In this document: in pieces, positions 1 through 7,802 of the stretch
Numbering within the stretch: the stretch's first letter is position 1
Layout: every line of letters begins with the position of its first letter
Assembly: GCF_000025345.1 (NCBI RefSeq)
Contig: NC_013757.1
Location: 1,426,001-1,490,000, forward strand
From: Geodermatophilus obscurus DSM 43160
GTDB taxonomy: Bacteria > Actinomycetota > Actinomycetes > Mycobacteriales > Geodermatophilaceae
Reading direction: 5' to 3'
Length of the DNA stretch: 64,000 nucleotides
Notes under the pieces: model-generated
The model's database searches: none
The model's input: only the letters and a program-made list of their open reading frames with translations
Told to the model about the DNA's origin: nothing
Program-made: the position numbers and the translations under genes

Positions 1-21
1 ATGCCGCCCCGAGATTTTCCT

Positions 22-41
22 CCCGTGAGTTCGCTCACGGG
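22..41. terminator. UUCG-loop hairpin
   Basis: A perfect 8-bp stem (CCCGTGAG / CTCACGGG) closes a TTCG loop. UUCG tetraloops are typical of very stable RNA hairpins. There is no U-run on the plus side; an A/T-rich stretch (gattttcc) lies on the left. It may end a transcript entering from outside the window. Confidence 0.4.
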
Positions 42-140
42 CCCTCCGACCCGCCGGGGGGAGAAGCGCGGTGGGCCGGGACGAGTCGGCCGGCAGCGCG
101 AGCCCGGGCAGGCCGCCGGGTGCGCAGGCAGAGTGGCGGC

Positions 141-1061
141 ATGCGGATCTCGGTGGGGAACGTCCGTGCGCTACGATTCGACGACGGGACGCCGGTCACC
201 GCGGCCTCGGCCATCGCACCGCTCGGCGACGGCTGGCTGGTGGCCCAGGACGACTCGACGTCCGCCGCGTGGTGGCGGGCCGGTGGGACCACCGCGGTGC
301 GCCTGCTGCCGCCCGTGGAGGGACTCGACCGGTTCAGCGAGGCGGCGGGGACCAAGCGCCTCAAGCCCGACCTCGAGGTGGCCTGCCCCGCGGAGGTCGA
401 CGGCGAGCCGGCGGTCCTGCTGCTGGGCTCCGGATCCACGGACCGGCGTACGCGCGGCGTGCTGGTGCGCCTGGACGACGGGCAGCCGGTCGCGCGGACC
501 GGTGAGCTCGCACCGCTCCACGCCGCCGTCGTGCAGTGCCTCGGGCTCACGGCGGACCAGCTCAACCTCGAGGGCGCCGCACGGCGCGGTGACACGGTGC
601 GCTGGTTCAACCGCGGCAACCTGGCCGCCGGAGTGCGCCCGGCCAGCGTGGACGTCCCGCTGGCCGATCTGGTGGACGCCGTCCTCGGCCGGACGGACCC
701 CGCGTCGGTACCGGTCGAGCAGCCGCGCGGCTACGACCTGGGCGAGGTCGCGGGCGTGGGGCTGGCGGTGACGGACGCGATCGCCCTGCCCGACGGGCGG
801 CTGCTGCTCAGCGCTGCCGCCGAGGACACCCCGAACGCCGTCGACGACGGGCCCGTGGTCGCCGCCGCGCTGGTGCTGGTCGACGGGGACACCGTGCTGG
901 ACGTCGCCACGGTGCCGGAGCTGGACGGGCGCGTGCCGAAGGTCGAGGGGCTGGCCCTGCGCGCCGTCCAGGGCGAGGACGTGCAACTGCTGGCCGTGGT
1001 GGACGACGACGACCCCACCCGGCCGTCCACCGCGCTGGAGATGCACGTCGCGCTGGGCTGA
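141..1061 (+). CDS. Conserved hypothetical protein, DUF6929-like
   Basis: Encodes about 306 residues starting at MRISVGNVRALRFDDG. An earlier in-frame ATG at 120 adds only a few Arg-rich residues, so 141 is preferred. The protein has repeated short hydrophobic strands separated by Asp/Gly turns, including a conserved-looking DTPNAVDDGP segment, which fits a beta-propeller-like fold. No signal peptide or membrane segment is visible. I associate the sequence from memory with a conserved actinobacterial family of unknown function (DUF6929 or DUF6910). No catalytic motif is evident and no function is assigned. It stands alone, with the convergent tRNA-Leu downstream. Confidence 0.75.
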   Translation: MRISVGNVRALRFDDGTPVTAASAIAPLGDGWLVAQDDSTSAAWWRAGGTTAVRLLPPVEGLDRFSEAAGTKRLKPDLEVACPAEVDGEPAVLLLGSGSTDRRTRGVLVRLDDGQPVARTGELAPLHAAVVQCLGLTADQLNLEGAARRGDTVRWFNRGNLAAGVRPASVDVPLADLVDAVLGRTDPASVPVEQPRGYDLGEVAGVGLAVTDAIALPDGRLLLSAAAEDTPNAVDDGPVVAAALVLVDGDTVLDVATVPELDGRVPKVEGLALRAVQGEDVQLLAVVDDDDPTRPSTALEMHVALG

Positions 1062-1160
1062 GTCGAACGCCGGACGCAGGGCGCGGTGGTGGACGGGGAG
1101 CCGGTCGCCCGACGCCGGCCCGGACGGCTCCTCGGGGCGCCGGCCAGGGGAGACCCCGGT

Positions 1161-1240
1161 GCGGGAGGCGGGAGTCGAACCCGCACGCCCGGAGGCACCA
1201 GATCCTAAGTCTGGCGTGGCTGCCGTTACACCACTCCCGC
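1161..1240 (-). tRNA. tRNA-Leu (anticodon UAG)
   Basis: Read on the minus strand, an 80-nt cloverleaf can be drawn. The acceptor arms GCGGGAG and CTCCCGC pair perfectly. The anticodon stem CCAGA/TCTGG encloses the loop CTTAGGA, giving anticodon TAG, which reads CUA leucine codons. A variable region of about 13 nt and the T-arm GCGGG-TTCGACT-CCCGC follow. The extended variable arm fits a class II leucine tRNA. CCA is not encoded. Confidence 0.93.
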
Positions 1241-1329
1241 GTGGACACAGAGTAGGAGGAGCCGCCCGTGCGGGTGGCCTCCGGTCGACGGACGCGCCCT
1301 CTCCGGCGTGGTCTGGCAGGCTGTCGGCC

Positions 1330-1560
1330 GTGCCTCGCGACCCTCGACAGATCCAGCTGGAGATCGACGCCGCCCGTGAGTCCCTCGCGGCGACCCTGGA
1401 CCAGCTGGTCTACCGGAGCAGCCCGCAGCGACTGAGGGCGCAGGGCCAGGCCGCCGTCCAGCAGTTCCTGCAGACCCCGGTGGGCATGGCGGCGGTCGGC
1501 GCGGTCGGCCTGCTCATGACCCTCGTCCTGGTCCAGAAGGTCCGGCACCGCAACGACTGA
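1330..1560 (+). CDS. DUF3618-type small membrane protein
   Basis: Encodes 76 residues from GTG at 1330. The N-terminal half (IQLEIDAARESLAATLDQL) is the amphipathic helix typical of DUF3618. The C-terminal half contains one hydrophobic segment (about residues 50-68) followed by a basic KVRHRND tail, consistent with a single-pass membrane protein. Longer in-frame extensions would run through the tRNA region and are rejected. The stop is one base before the next gene's GTG, so the two are probably co-translated. The family's function is unknown; members are common in actinobacteria, often near envelope-associated genes. Confidence 0.82.
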   Translation: MPRDPRQIQLEIDAARESLAATLDQLVYRSSPQRLRAQGQAAVQQFLQTPVGMAAVGAVGLLMTLVLVQKVRHRND

Positions 1561-1561
1561 C

Positions 1562-2059
1562 GTGCCTCGTCCGCGCCCCGACCCCGTCGGCCCCGGCCAG
1601 GAGTCGGTCTGGGACTACCCCCGCCCGCCCTCGGCCGAGGAGACGGGGCGGCGCGTCGTCGTCGAGCTCGGCGGCCGGGTCGTCGCGGCCACCGACCGTG
1701 CCGTCCGCGTCTGCGAGACGAGTCACCCGCCGGTCTACTACGTGCCGCGCGAGGACGTCGCCGAGGGTGTCCTGCAGCACGCGGCCGGCAGCTCGTGGTG
1801 CGAGTGGAAGGGCGCGGCCACCTACTGGGACGCCGTCGTCGACGGGCGGCGCTTCCCCTCCGTGGGCTGGTCCTACGAGGACCCGGTGGAGCGCTACACG
1901 TCCCTGCGCGGCGCGGTCGCCTTCTACCCGAGCCGGGTGGACCGCGCGCTCGTCGACGGCGAGACCGTGCGGGCGCAGGCCGGGGACTTCTACGGCGGCT
2001 GGATCACCGACGAGGTCGTCGGCCCGTTCAAGGGCGAGCCGGGCACCTGGGGCTGGTGA
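1562..2059 (+). CDS. DUF427 domain protein
   Basis: Encodes 165 residues from GTG at 1562, directly behind the DUF3618 gene. The core ESVWDYPRPP..., the GGRVVAATDRAVRVCETSHPPVYYVP segment in pieces, and the SSWCEWKGAATYWD motif are hallmarks of DUF427, a small all-beta domain usually about 90-160 residues long. The C-terminus (GDFYGGWITDEVVGPFKGEPGTWGW) is also typical. No enzymatic role is established for the family. It is soluble, with no signal peptide, and converges on the TetR gene 4 bp downstream. Confidence 0.85.
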   Translation: MPRPRPDPVGPGQESVWDYPRPPSAEETGRRVVVELGGRVVAATDRAVRVCETSHPPVYYVPREDVAEGVLQHAAGSSWCEWKGAATYWDAVVDGRRFPSVGWSYEDPVERYTSLRGAVAFYPSRVDRALVDGETVRAQAGDFYGGWITDEVVGPFKGEPGTWGW

Positions 2060-2063
2060 TCCC

Positions 2064-2690
2064 TCAGGCGGTCGGCCCGCCGGTCGCCCGCAGCAGCGGC
2101 AGCGCGACGTCGGTCAGCACCTCGTCGGCGTAGTCCCGGGTGACGGGGTGGCCGATGATCAGCCACCGCTGAACCAGCGGAGCCATGAGGGCTTCGGCGG
2201 TCACGGTGCCGGCCAGGCCAGGGCGCAGCTCGCCGCGCGCCTCGGCGCGGCCGAAGACCTGCTCGAACGCGCGGCGCCACACCCCGACCGGGCCGTCGCC
2301 GAAGGCCTCCTCCAGCCTGGGGTGGTGCGGGACCGTGGACAGCAGCGCCTGCGTCGCTGCACCGATGGGCCCGTTGATCACGTCGACGATGGCGTAGAGC
2401 AACGCCCGGAGGTCGGTCTCGAGCGACCCGGTGTCCGCCGGGGTGACCGTGGTCGCGTTCAGTTCGGTGATGGTGTCGGCCACGAGGTCCTGCTTGGTGC
2501 GCCAGCGGCGGTAGATGGTCGCCTTGCCGACGCCGGCCTCGGCCGCCACCGCGTCCATGGTCAGCGCGCCGTACCCGACGTCGGCCAGGAGCCGCATGAT
2601 GGCCGCCCGGATCACGCCGTCCCGGCTGGGGTCCCGGGGTCGCCCGCCACGCGACGAGCGCACCGATGGGGACTCCTGCACAACGATCAT
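2064..2690 (-). CDS. TetR/AcrR family transcriptional regulator
   Basis: Encodes 208 residues. The N-terminal HTH is clear: RDGVIRAAIMRLLADVGYGALTMDAV then AGVGKATIYRRW, the recognition helix of TetR proteins. The C-terminal ligand-binding half (VPHHPRLEEAF...RWLIIGHPVTRDYADEVL) matches the TetR_C_16-like group. Its start faces the divergent EAL gene across about 140 bp, and the TTAGACATTCAAGTGAGCC region just upstream of its start is a plausible operator. Target and ligand are unknown. A second TetR protein at 58975-59532 shares the same sequence style. Confidence 0.88.
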   Translation of the reverse strand: MIVVQESPSVRSSRGGRPRDPSRDGVIRAAIMRLLADVGYGALTMDAVAAEAGVGKATIYRRWRTKQDLVADTITELNATTVTPADTGSLETDLRALLYAIVDVINGPIGAATQALLSTVPHHPRLEEAFGDGPVGVWRRAFEQVFGRAEARGELRPGLAGTVTAEALMAPLVQRWLIIGHPVTRDYADEVLTDVALPLLRATGGPTA

Positions 2691-2829
2691 GAGCCGACCT
2701 TAGACATTCAAGTGAGCCACCACGACGGGTTTGGGGCTGCATGTCGCCGCATTTAGTGCCCTTGCACTACGATCCCCGACCGCGCGCCTGTCGGGTCCGG
2801 TTGCGCACCTCGGTCATCCTCGTGCGGTG

Positions 2830-3912
2830 GTGAGCACCGACGGACGACTCCGGCGCCGGGAGTACTGGCACCTCCCCGCGCGTGCCACCCGCGTCCTCCT
2901 GGCGACCTCCGACGCGCACCTGCTGTCCGAGGTCGCGCGGACGGCGCGGGGGCTGGGGCTGGTGGTCTCGACCGCGCCGGACCTGCTCGACCTCGACGAC
3001 GAGGACGGCGGCCGCGGCGTCGACCGGCTGTTCCGCCGGCTCGCCCGCGAGCTGACGACGGCCGAGGCCGAGGACCTCCGGGTGGCCACCGACCCACCGG
3101 ACGGGGGACCGGCCCTGGCCGCGCGGCTGCTCACCGCGCCCACGCTGGCCGTGGAACTGGCCCGCCGCGGGGTCACCGCGGAGATCGGCCTGCTGGCCGA
3201 GGCCGAGCTCTGGTCGGTGTACCAGCCGATCGTCCGGCTCGACGACCGCGCCGTCGTCGCGCAGGAGGCGCTGTTGCGCGGAACGGTCGACGGCCGGGAG
3301 GTGGGCGGTGAGGACCTCTTCTTCGTCGCCGAGTCGGCCGGCTGGCTGCCGCGGCTGGACCGCATCGGCCGCGAGTCGGCGATCACGGGCGCGGCCCCCT
3401 GGCTCGGGGACGCCGACCTGTTCGTCAACTCCGACCTGGCGTCGGTGCACCGGCCGGAGGTGAGCCTGGCCGGCACCCGGCAGGCGCTGCACGACGCCGG
3501 CATCGACCCGTCCCGGCTGGTCGTCGAGGTGGGCGAGGTGTCCGCCGTCAAGGACCGCGGGCACCTGTTCTCGGTGCTCGAGCACCACCGCTCGCTCGGC
3601 TGGCGGGTGGCGCTGGACGACGTCGCGGCGGGCTGGTCGAGCCGCTCGCTGATGGCGATCGTCCGCCCGGACGTCGTCAAGCTGGGCCGGGCGCTGGTGC
3701 AGGCGCTGCCCGACGAGGGCGCACGCACCATGGTCCGCTCGGTCGTCGAGCACGCGCACACCCTGGGCGCCCAGGTCGTGGCCGAGGGCGTGGAGACCGA
3801 GCGGATCGCCGACGAGGTGACCCGGCTCGGCGCCGACCTGGGTCAGGGCTGGCTGTTCGGCCGCCCCGTCCCGCCGCCGGCCGCGCGGCTCAGTGCAGGC
3901 CCCAGCCGGTGA
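2830..3912 (+). CDS. EAL-domain protein (cyclic-di-GMP phosphodiesterase family)
   Basis: About 360 residues if GTG 2830 is used; an upstream in-frame start at 2731 would add a poorly conserved leader. The first 110 residues form an uncharacterised region, then an EAL domain. The signature residues are visible: QEALLRG (EAL), FVNSDLAS (metal-binding Asn), VVEVGEV (Glu), LDDVAAGWSS (DD pair in the DDFGTG position), VKLGRAL (Lys), AEGVETE (Glu) and LGQGWLFGRP (Gln). The DDFGTG loop is altered to DDVAAG, so activity may be reduced, but the metal ligands remain. Predicted cytosolic c-di-GMP hydrolase or sensor. Its 3' end overlaps the convergent histidine phosphatase by 23 bp. Confidence 0.85.
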   Translation: MSTDGRLRRREYWHLPARATRVLLATSDAHLLSEVARTARGLGLVVSTAPDLLDLDDEDGGRGVDRLFRRLARELTTAEAEDLRVATDPPDGGPALAARLLTAPTLAVELARRGVTAEIGLLAEAELWSVYQPIVRLDDRAVVAQEALLRGTVDGREVGGEDLFFVAESAGWLPRLDRIGRESAITGAAPWLGDADLFVNSDLASVHRPEVSLAGTRQALHDAGIDPSRLVVEVGEVSAVKDRGHLFSVLEHHRSLGWRVALDDVAAGWSSRSLMAIVRPDVVKLGRALVQALPDEGARTMVRSVVEHAHTLGAQVVAEGVETERIADEVTRLGADLGQGWLFGRPVPPPAARLSAGPSR

Positions 3913-4471
3913 GCGCCGGCCGGGCGTGCTCGTGCCCGAGGACGCCGTAGGAGCCGGCCGGTAGCGCGAACAGGGCCCCGGCCGCGGGCTCAAGCCGCAG
4001 CCAGCGGGCGGTGAGGACGCGCAGCACGTGCCCGTGGGCGACCAGCACCACGTCGCCGTCCTCCAGCAGCGGCCGGGCGCGGTCGAGCACCCGGTCCACC
4101 CGCGCGCCGACGTCCTGCAGGGTCTCGCCCGGTGTCGCCCCGGGGATGGTGCCGTCGACCCACACCGACCAGGTCCGGCCCATCTCCTCGCTGATCTCCG
4201 CCGTCGTCCGCCCCTCGTAGCCGCCGTAGTCGATCTCCACGAGGTCCTCGTCGGTGGCGGTCGGGGTGAGCCCGGCCAGCTCGGCGGTCCGCTGCGCCCG
4301 CAGCCGGGGGCTCACCCACACGGCCGCGAACCTGCGGTCCCCGAACTCGCCGCGCAGCCGGCGGGCCTGCTCCTCGCCCTCGGGCAGCAGCGGCAGGTCG
4401 GTCACGCTGGTGTGCTGGCCGCTGAGGCTCCACTCGGTCTGCCCGTGCCGCAGCACCACGATCTCGCCCAT
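3890..4471 (-). CDS. Histidine phosphatase family protein
   Basis: Encodes 193 residues. The catalytic RHG motif is at residues 8-10 (VLRHGQTEW). The second conserved half contains SPRLRAQRTAEL, the acidic EIDYGGYEGR motif and VAHGHVLRVL with the second catalytic His. This is the phosphoglycerate-mutase-like (branch 1) histidine phosphatase fold, covalent through phospho-His. Family members act on sugar phosphates, nucleotides or phosphoproteins; the substrate here cannot be told. The length is normal. It overlaps the EAL gene's 3' end tail to tail. Confidence 0.88.
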   Translation of the reverse strand: MGEIVVLRHGQTEWSLSGQHTSVTDLPLLPEGEEQARRLRGEFGDRRFAAVWVSPRLRAQRTAELAGLTPTATDEDLVEIDYGGYEGRTTAEISEEMGRTWSVWVDGTIPGATPGETLQDVGARVDRVLDRARPLLEDGDVVLVAHGHVLRVLTARWLRLEPAAGALFALPAGSYGVLGHEHARPALTGWGLH

Positions 4472-4587
4472 GGGCCCTCCTAGCTGTGTCGGCGGTCACA
4501 TCCTGGAAGAGCAACACCCAGTGCGGGTGCTGCCGCGCATGACGGACCCCGTGGCACCTGGCCGCGGGCCGACCCTGCGGAGGCAGC

Positions 4588-5442
4588 ATGACCACGGTCG
4601 CGCCCAGCGACACCTTCTCGATCGGCGGGGACCTGCCCGTCCACCGCCTCGGCTACGGCGCCATGCAGCTGCCCGGCCCCGGCGTGTGGGGCGAGCCGGC
4701 CGACCCGGAGAACGCCCGCCGCGTCGTCCGCGCCGCCGTCGAGCAGGGCGTCGACTTCATCGACACCGCCGACTCCTACGGCCCGGTGGTCAGCGAGCGG
4801 ATCATCGCCGAGGCGTTGCACCCCTACCCGGAGGACCTGGTCATCGCGACCAAGGCCGGCCTGACCCGGCAGGGCCCGGGCATCTGGACGCCGGTCGGCC
4901 GCCCGGCCTACCTCAAGCAGCAGGTGGAACTGTCGCTGCGCACGCTGCGGCTGGAGCGCATCGACCTCATCCAGCTTCACCGCATCGACGGCGAGGTGCG
5001 GCTGGCCGACCAGCTCGGCGCCTTCAAGGAGCTGCAGGAGGAGGGCAAGGTCCGCCACATCGGCGTCTCGGAGGTGTCGGTGGCCGAGCTGGACGAGGCC
5101 CGCTCGATCGTCGACGTCGTCAGCGTCCAGAACCTCTACAACCTCACCAACCGCCAGTCGCAGGACGTCCTCGACCACGCCACCGAGCACGGCATCGGCT
5201 TCATCCCGTGGTTCCCGATCGCGACCGGTGACCTGGCCGCGCCGGACAGCCCGGTCGCCGACATCGCCCGCGAGCTGGACGCCACGCCGTCCCAGGTGGC
5301 GCTGGCCTGGCTGCTGCACACGTCGCCGGTCGTCCTGCCGATCCCCGGCACCAAGTCCGTCGAGCACCTGACGGAGAACCTGGGTGCGGCGCAGCTGCGT
5401 CTCTCCGACGAGGACATGGCCCGGCTGGACGCGCTGGCCTGA
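4588..5442 (+). CDS. Aldo/keto reductase
   Basis: Encodes 284 residues with ATG 4588 preceded by a GGAGG-like site (gcggaggcagc). The AKR tetrad is visible: Asp in DTADSYG, Tyr in the same motif, Lys in IATKAGL, and His in LIQLHRID. The C-terminal NADPH-binding region (VLPIPGTKSVEHLTENLGA) is typical. Predicted cytosolic NADPH-dependent carbonyl reductase of the AKR superfamily, close in style to bacterial AKRs annotated as oxidoreductases. The substrate is unknown. It is a single gene with a hairpin terminator downstream. Confidence 0.9.
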   Translation: MTTVAPSDTFSIGGDLPVHRLGYGAMQLPGPGVWGEPADPENARRVVRAAVEQGVDFIDTADSYGPVVSERIIAEALHPYPEDLVIATKAGLTRQGPGIWTPVGRPAYLKQQVELSLRTLRLERIDLIQLHRIDGEVRLADQLGAFKELQEEGKVRHIGVSEVSVAELDEARSIVDVVSVQNLYNLTNRQSQDVLDHATEHGIGFIPWFPIATGDLAAPDSPVADIARELDATPSQVALAWLLHTSPVVLPIPGTKSVEHLTENLGAAQLRLSDEDMARLDALA

Positions 5443-5471
5443 AGGGGGATCCGCCGGAGTGCCCCCGTCCC

Positions 5472-5514
5472 GGGTCCCGCCCTGAGCTTGCGAAGGATGG
5501 GGAGGGCGGGGTCC
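5472..5514. terminator. Bidirectional terminator hairpin
   Basis: Arms at 5472-5483 and 5503-5514 are complementary at 10 of 12 positions and GC-rich, with a T-rich tail (ccttcttc) on the plus side. It lies between the convergent aldo/keto reductase and STAS genes and could end both. Confidence 0.6.
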
Positions 5515-5518
5515 TTCT

Positions 5519-6025
5519 TCAGCGCCAGCGGCGCAGCGACCCGGGACGCAGTCGGCGCCGGCCCGGCCGCTCCTCGGCGCGCCGCGCGGGCCGCACCTGG
5601 TACGGCAGAGCCGCGCGGCGCACCGGGGACGGGGTGCGGGCCGAGGGTAGCGGGACGGCGGGACGCGGGTCCCCGGCGTCCACGGGGCCGTCGAGCTCCA
5701 GCCGCTCCCCGAGCCCGGCGGAGCGGACGAGGCGGCGGGTCGCCGCGGGGGCGCCCACGATGCGGCAGCGGCGGCCGGCCGGGATCAGCGCGTCGGTGAA
5801 CACGGCCAGCACCTGCAGGCCCGCGCAGTCGCGGAAGCAGGCGCCGGCGACGTCCACGACCACCGCTCCGCGCCCGCCGACCGCAGCCTCCTGCAGGGTC
5901 CTGGTGAGCCGGTCAGCGGCCACCACGTCGACGTCGCCGGTCAGCCGGACGACGACCTGGTCAGGAGCGTGGACAACTGCGGTCTGCAGGTGCGGCACGG
6001 GTACCTCGGCAGGGGTGTGCTGCAC
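5519..6025 (-). CDS. STAS-domain protein (anti-sigma antagonist-like)
   Basis: Encodes 168 residues. The STAS fold spans roughly residues 15-110: VVVRLTGDVDVVAADRL, VVVDVAGACFRDCAGLQVL and CRIVGAPAATRRLV. In classical anti-sigma factor antagonists the fifth block reads D-S-S-G, with one Ser phosphorylated. Here it is D-C-A-G, so the regulatory Ser is missing. The C-terminal 55 residues are Arg/Pro-rich and look disordered. It may be a constitutively unphosphorylated antagonist or a structural partner in a partner-switching system. The start is taken at 6025. Confidence 0.8.
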   Translation of the reverse strand: MQHTPAEVPVPHLQTAVVHAPDQVVVRLTGDVDVVAADRLTRTLQEAAVGGRGAVVVDVAGACFRDCAGLQVLAVFTDALIPAGRRCRIVGAPAATRRLVRSAGLGERLELDGPVDAGDPRPAVPLPSARTPSPVRRAALPYQVRPARRAEERPGRRRLRPGSLRRWR

Positions 6026-6165
6026 CGCCAGCGGTTTCGGGCGGTCACCCTACGTTAACGCCGCAACGCCGGTGACGACAAACGGTGCTCGCGCGGTTGC
6101 ACAGCGCGGTGTGCAACCGCCGGGGACCCGCTGCGGCCGGGCGTGACGCGCGGCACCATGTCGGC

Positions 6166-7320
6166 GTGGACGCCGAGGACTTCCGCCAGGTCAGGAACGC
6201 CGTCCGGCAGCTGGTGCGGGAGGTGGTCGTCCCGCTCGAGGAGCGCATCGAGGACGAGGACCGCATCCCCGACGAGCTGCGCGCCCGGGCCGCCGAGATG
6301 GGCCTGTTCGGCTACGCGCTGCCCGAGGAGCACGGCGGCCTGGACGTCACGATGGCCGAGGACGTCGAGCTGGCCTTCGAGTTCGGCTACACCACACCGG
6401 CCTTCCGCTCGCTGTTCGGCACCAACAACGGCATCGCCGGCCAGGTGATCGCGAAGTTCGGCAGCGACGAGCAGAGGAAGACGTACCTGCCGCGGCTGGC
6501 GTCCGGCGAGCTGATCGGCTCCTTCGCGCTGACCGAGGCCGAGGCCGGCTCGGACCCGGCGGGGCTGCGCACCACCGCCCGGCGGAACGGCGACGGCTGG
6601 GTGCTCAACGGGACGAAGCGCTACATCACCAACGCGCCGATCGCCGACCTCTTCGTCGTCTTCGCCCGCAGCGACCCGGCCGAGAAGGGCGGGCGCGGGA
6701 TCTCCAGCTTCGTCGTCGACGCGAAGGCGCCCGGGGTCACCGTGGGTCCGCGCGACAAGAAGATGGGCCAGGCCGGCGCCTGGACCGCCGAGGTGTTCCT
6801 CGACGACGCCCGTGTGCCCGCCGACGCGCTCATCGGCGAGGAGGGCCGCGGCTACGCCAAGGCGCTGACCGTGCTCTCGCGCGGCCGGCTGCACATCGCC
6901 GCGCTCTGCGTCGGGATGGCGCAGCGGGTGCTGGACGAGTCGGTGGCCTACGCCGCGACCGCGAAGCAGGGCGGCGCCCCGGTCGGCCGGTTCCAGCTGG
7001 TGCAGGCGCAGCTCGCCGACACGCACGCCGAGCTTCTGGCCGGCCGGGCGATGGTCCGCGACGTCGCCGCGCGCTACGACACCGGCGAGGACACCTCGAT
7101 CGGCCCGTCGTCGGCCAAGCTCTTCTGCACCGAGATGGTCGGCCGGGCCGTCGACCGCGCGGTGCAGGTGCACGGCGGCCTGGGCTACCTGCGGACGACA
7201 CCGGTCGAGCGCTTCTACCGCGACGCCCGGCTCTACCGGCTCTACGAGGGCACCAGCGAGGTGCAGCGGGTGATCATCGGCGGCGGGCTGCTCCGGGACG
7301 CCGGCATGCCGCGGGGCTGA
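6166..7320 (+). CDS. Acyl-CoA dehydrogenase
   Basis: Encodes 384 residues from GTG 6166 (VDAEDFRQVRNAVRQLV). Upstream in-frame sequence is Arg/Ala-rich and unlike the family. Features are typical: N-terminal helical domain, the FAD/substrate segment FALTEAEAGSDPA, WVLNGTKRYITNA, and the C-terminal YEGTSEVQRVIIGG with the catalytic-base region and FAD contacts. Predicted cytosolic FAD enzyme performing alpha,beta-dehydrogenation of an acyl-CoA in beta-oxidation or amino-acid catabolism, with electrons passed to ETF. No ETF or enoyl-CoA hydratase gene is adjacent, so chain-length preference is unknown. Confidence 0.92.
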   Translation: MDAEDFRQVRNAVRQLVREVVVPLEERIEDEDRIPDELRARAAEMGLFGYALPEEHGGLDVTMAEDVELAFEFGYTTPAFRSLFGTNNGIAGQVIAKFGSDEQRKTYLPRLASGELIGSFALTEAEAGSDPAGLRTTARRNGDGWVLNGTKRYITNAPIADLFVVFARSDPAEKGGRGISSFVVDAKAPGVTVGPRDKKMGQAGAWTAEVFLDDARVPADALIGEEGRGYAKALTVLSRGRLHIAALCVGMAQRVLDESVAYAATAKQGGAPVGRFQLVQAQLADTHAELLAGRAMVRDVAARYDTGEDTSIGPSSAKLFCTEMVGRAVDRAVQVHGGLGYLRTTPVERFYRDARLYRLYEGTSEVQRVIIGGGLLRDAGMPRG

Positions 7321-7428
7321 AGGAGGGTCCTCCTGCCGAGCCCTGCGAGGGGTGAGGGGACGGGTCCTCCCGCTGGTCGGCGCCGCCGTCCGCGCCGAGG
7401 TGGGCGCGTGGACGGTGCGGGAACCGGA

Positions 7429-7792
7429 TCAGCGCGAGTGGAGCTGCAGCGAGCCGACGGGGAGCAGCCGGCGGCCAGCAGCGCCCGCAGGCCGGCCGCG
7501 TTGCCCGGCGACACCGCGGCGACGACGAGCTCGCCGGCGAGCACCTGCCCCAGCGCGGCGGCCACCAGGGCAGCGCCCGCGCCCCGGCCCCGCCGCTCGG
7601 GCTCCAGCTCGGTGACGCCGCCGACGCCGCTGCCGAGCACGGCCACCGCCGAGCGGGCCGGGTAGGGGAGGCCGAGGACCACGTCGAGGCCGCCAGGTCC
7701 ACGACCGCGTGCACCGCGCCGCGCCACGAGTCGTCCGCCTCCCGGCCGGCGTAGGTGTCGCGGTTGGCGGGCGCGGAGAAGTCGATCGGCAC
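7429..7792 (-). pseudogene. Frameshifted GNAT acetyltransferase remnant
   Basis: Three reading frames must be joined to recover a GNAT-like sequence. From 7792 it reads MPIDFSAPANRDTYAG..., then another frame gives VGGVTELEPERRGRGAGAALV (the acetyl-CoA-binding R/Q-x-x-G-x-G/A motif) and LVVAAVSPGNAAGLRALLAAG. A third frame supplies the last residues, ending near 7429. At least two single-base shifts are required. It follows the epimerase gene by 10 bp on the same strand and was probably its operon partner. Sequencing error cannot be excluded, but two shifts in 360 bp favour decay. Confidence 0.65.
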
Positions 7793-7802
7793 GGTCGGAC
7801 CC

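Noticed and set aside
1-771. Long open frame beginning at base 1
   Set aside because: It is Arg/Pro-rich in a frame offset from the recognisable gene at 141-1061; codon bias supports the latter.
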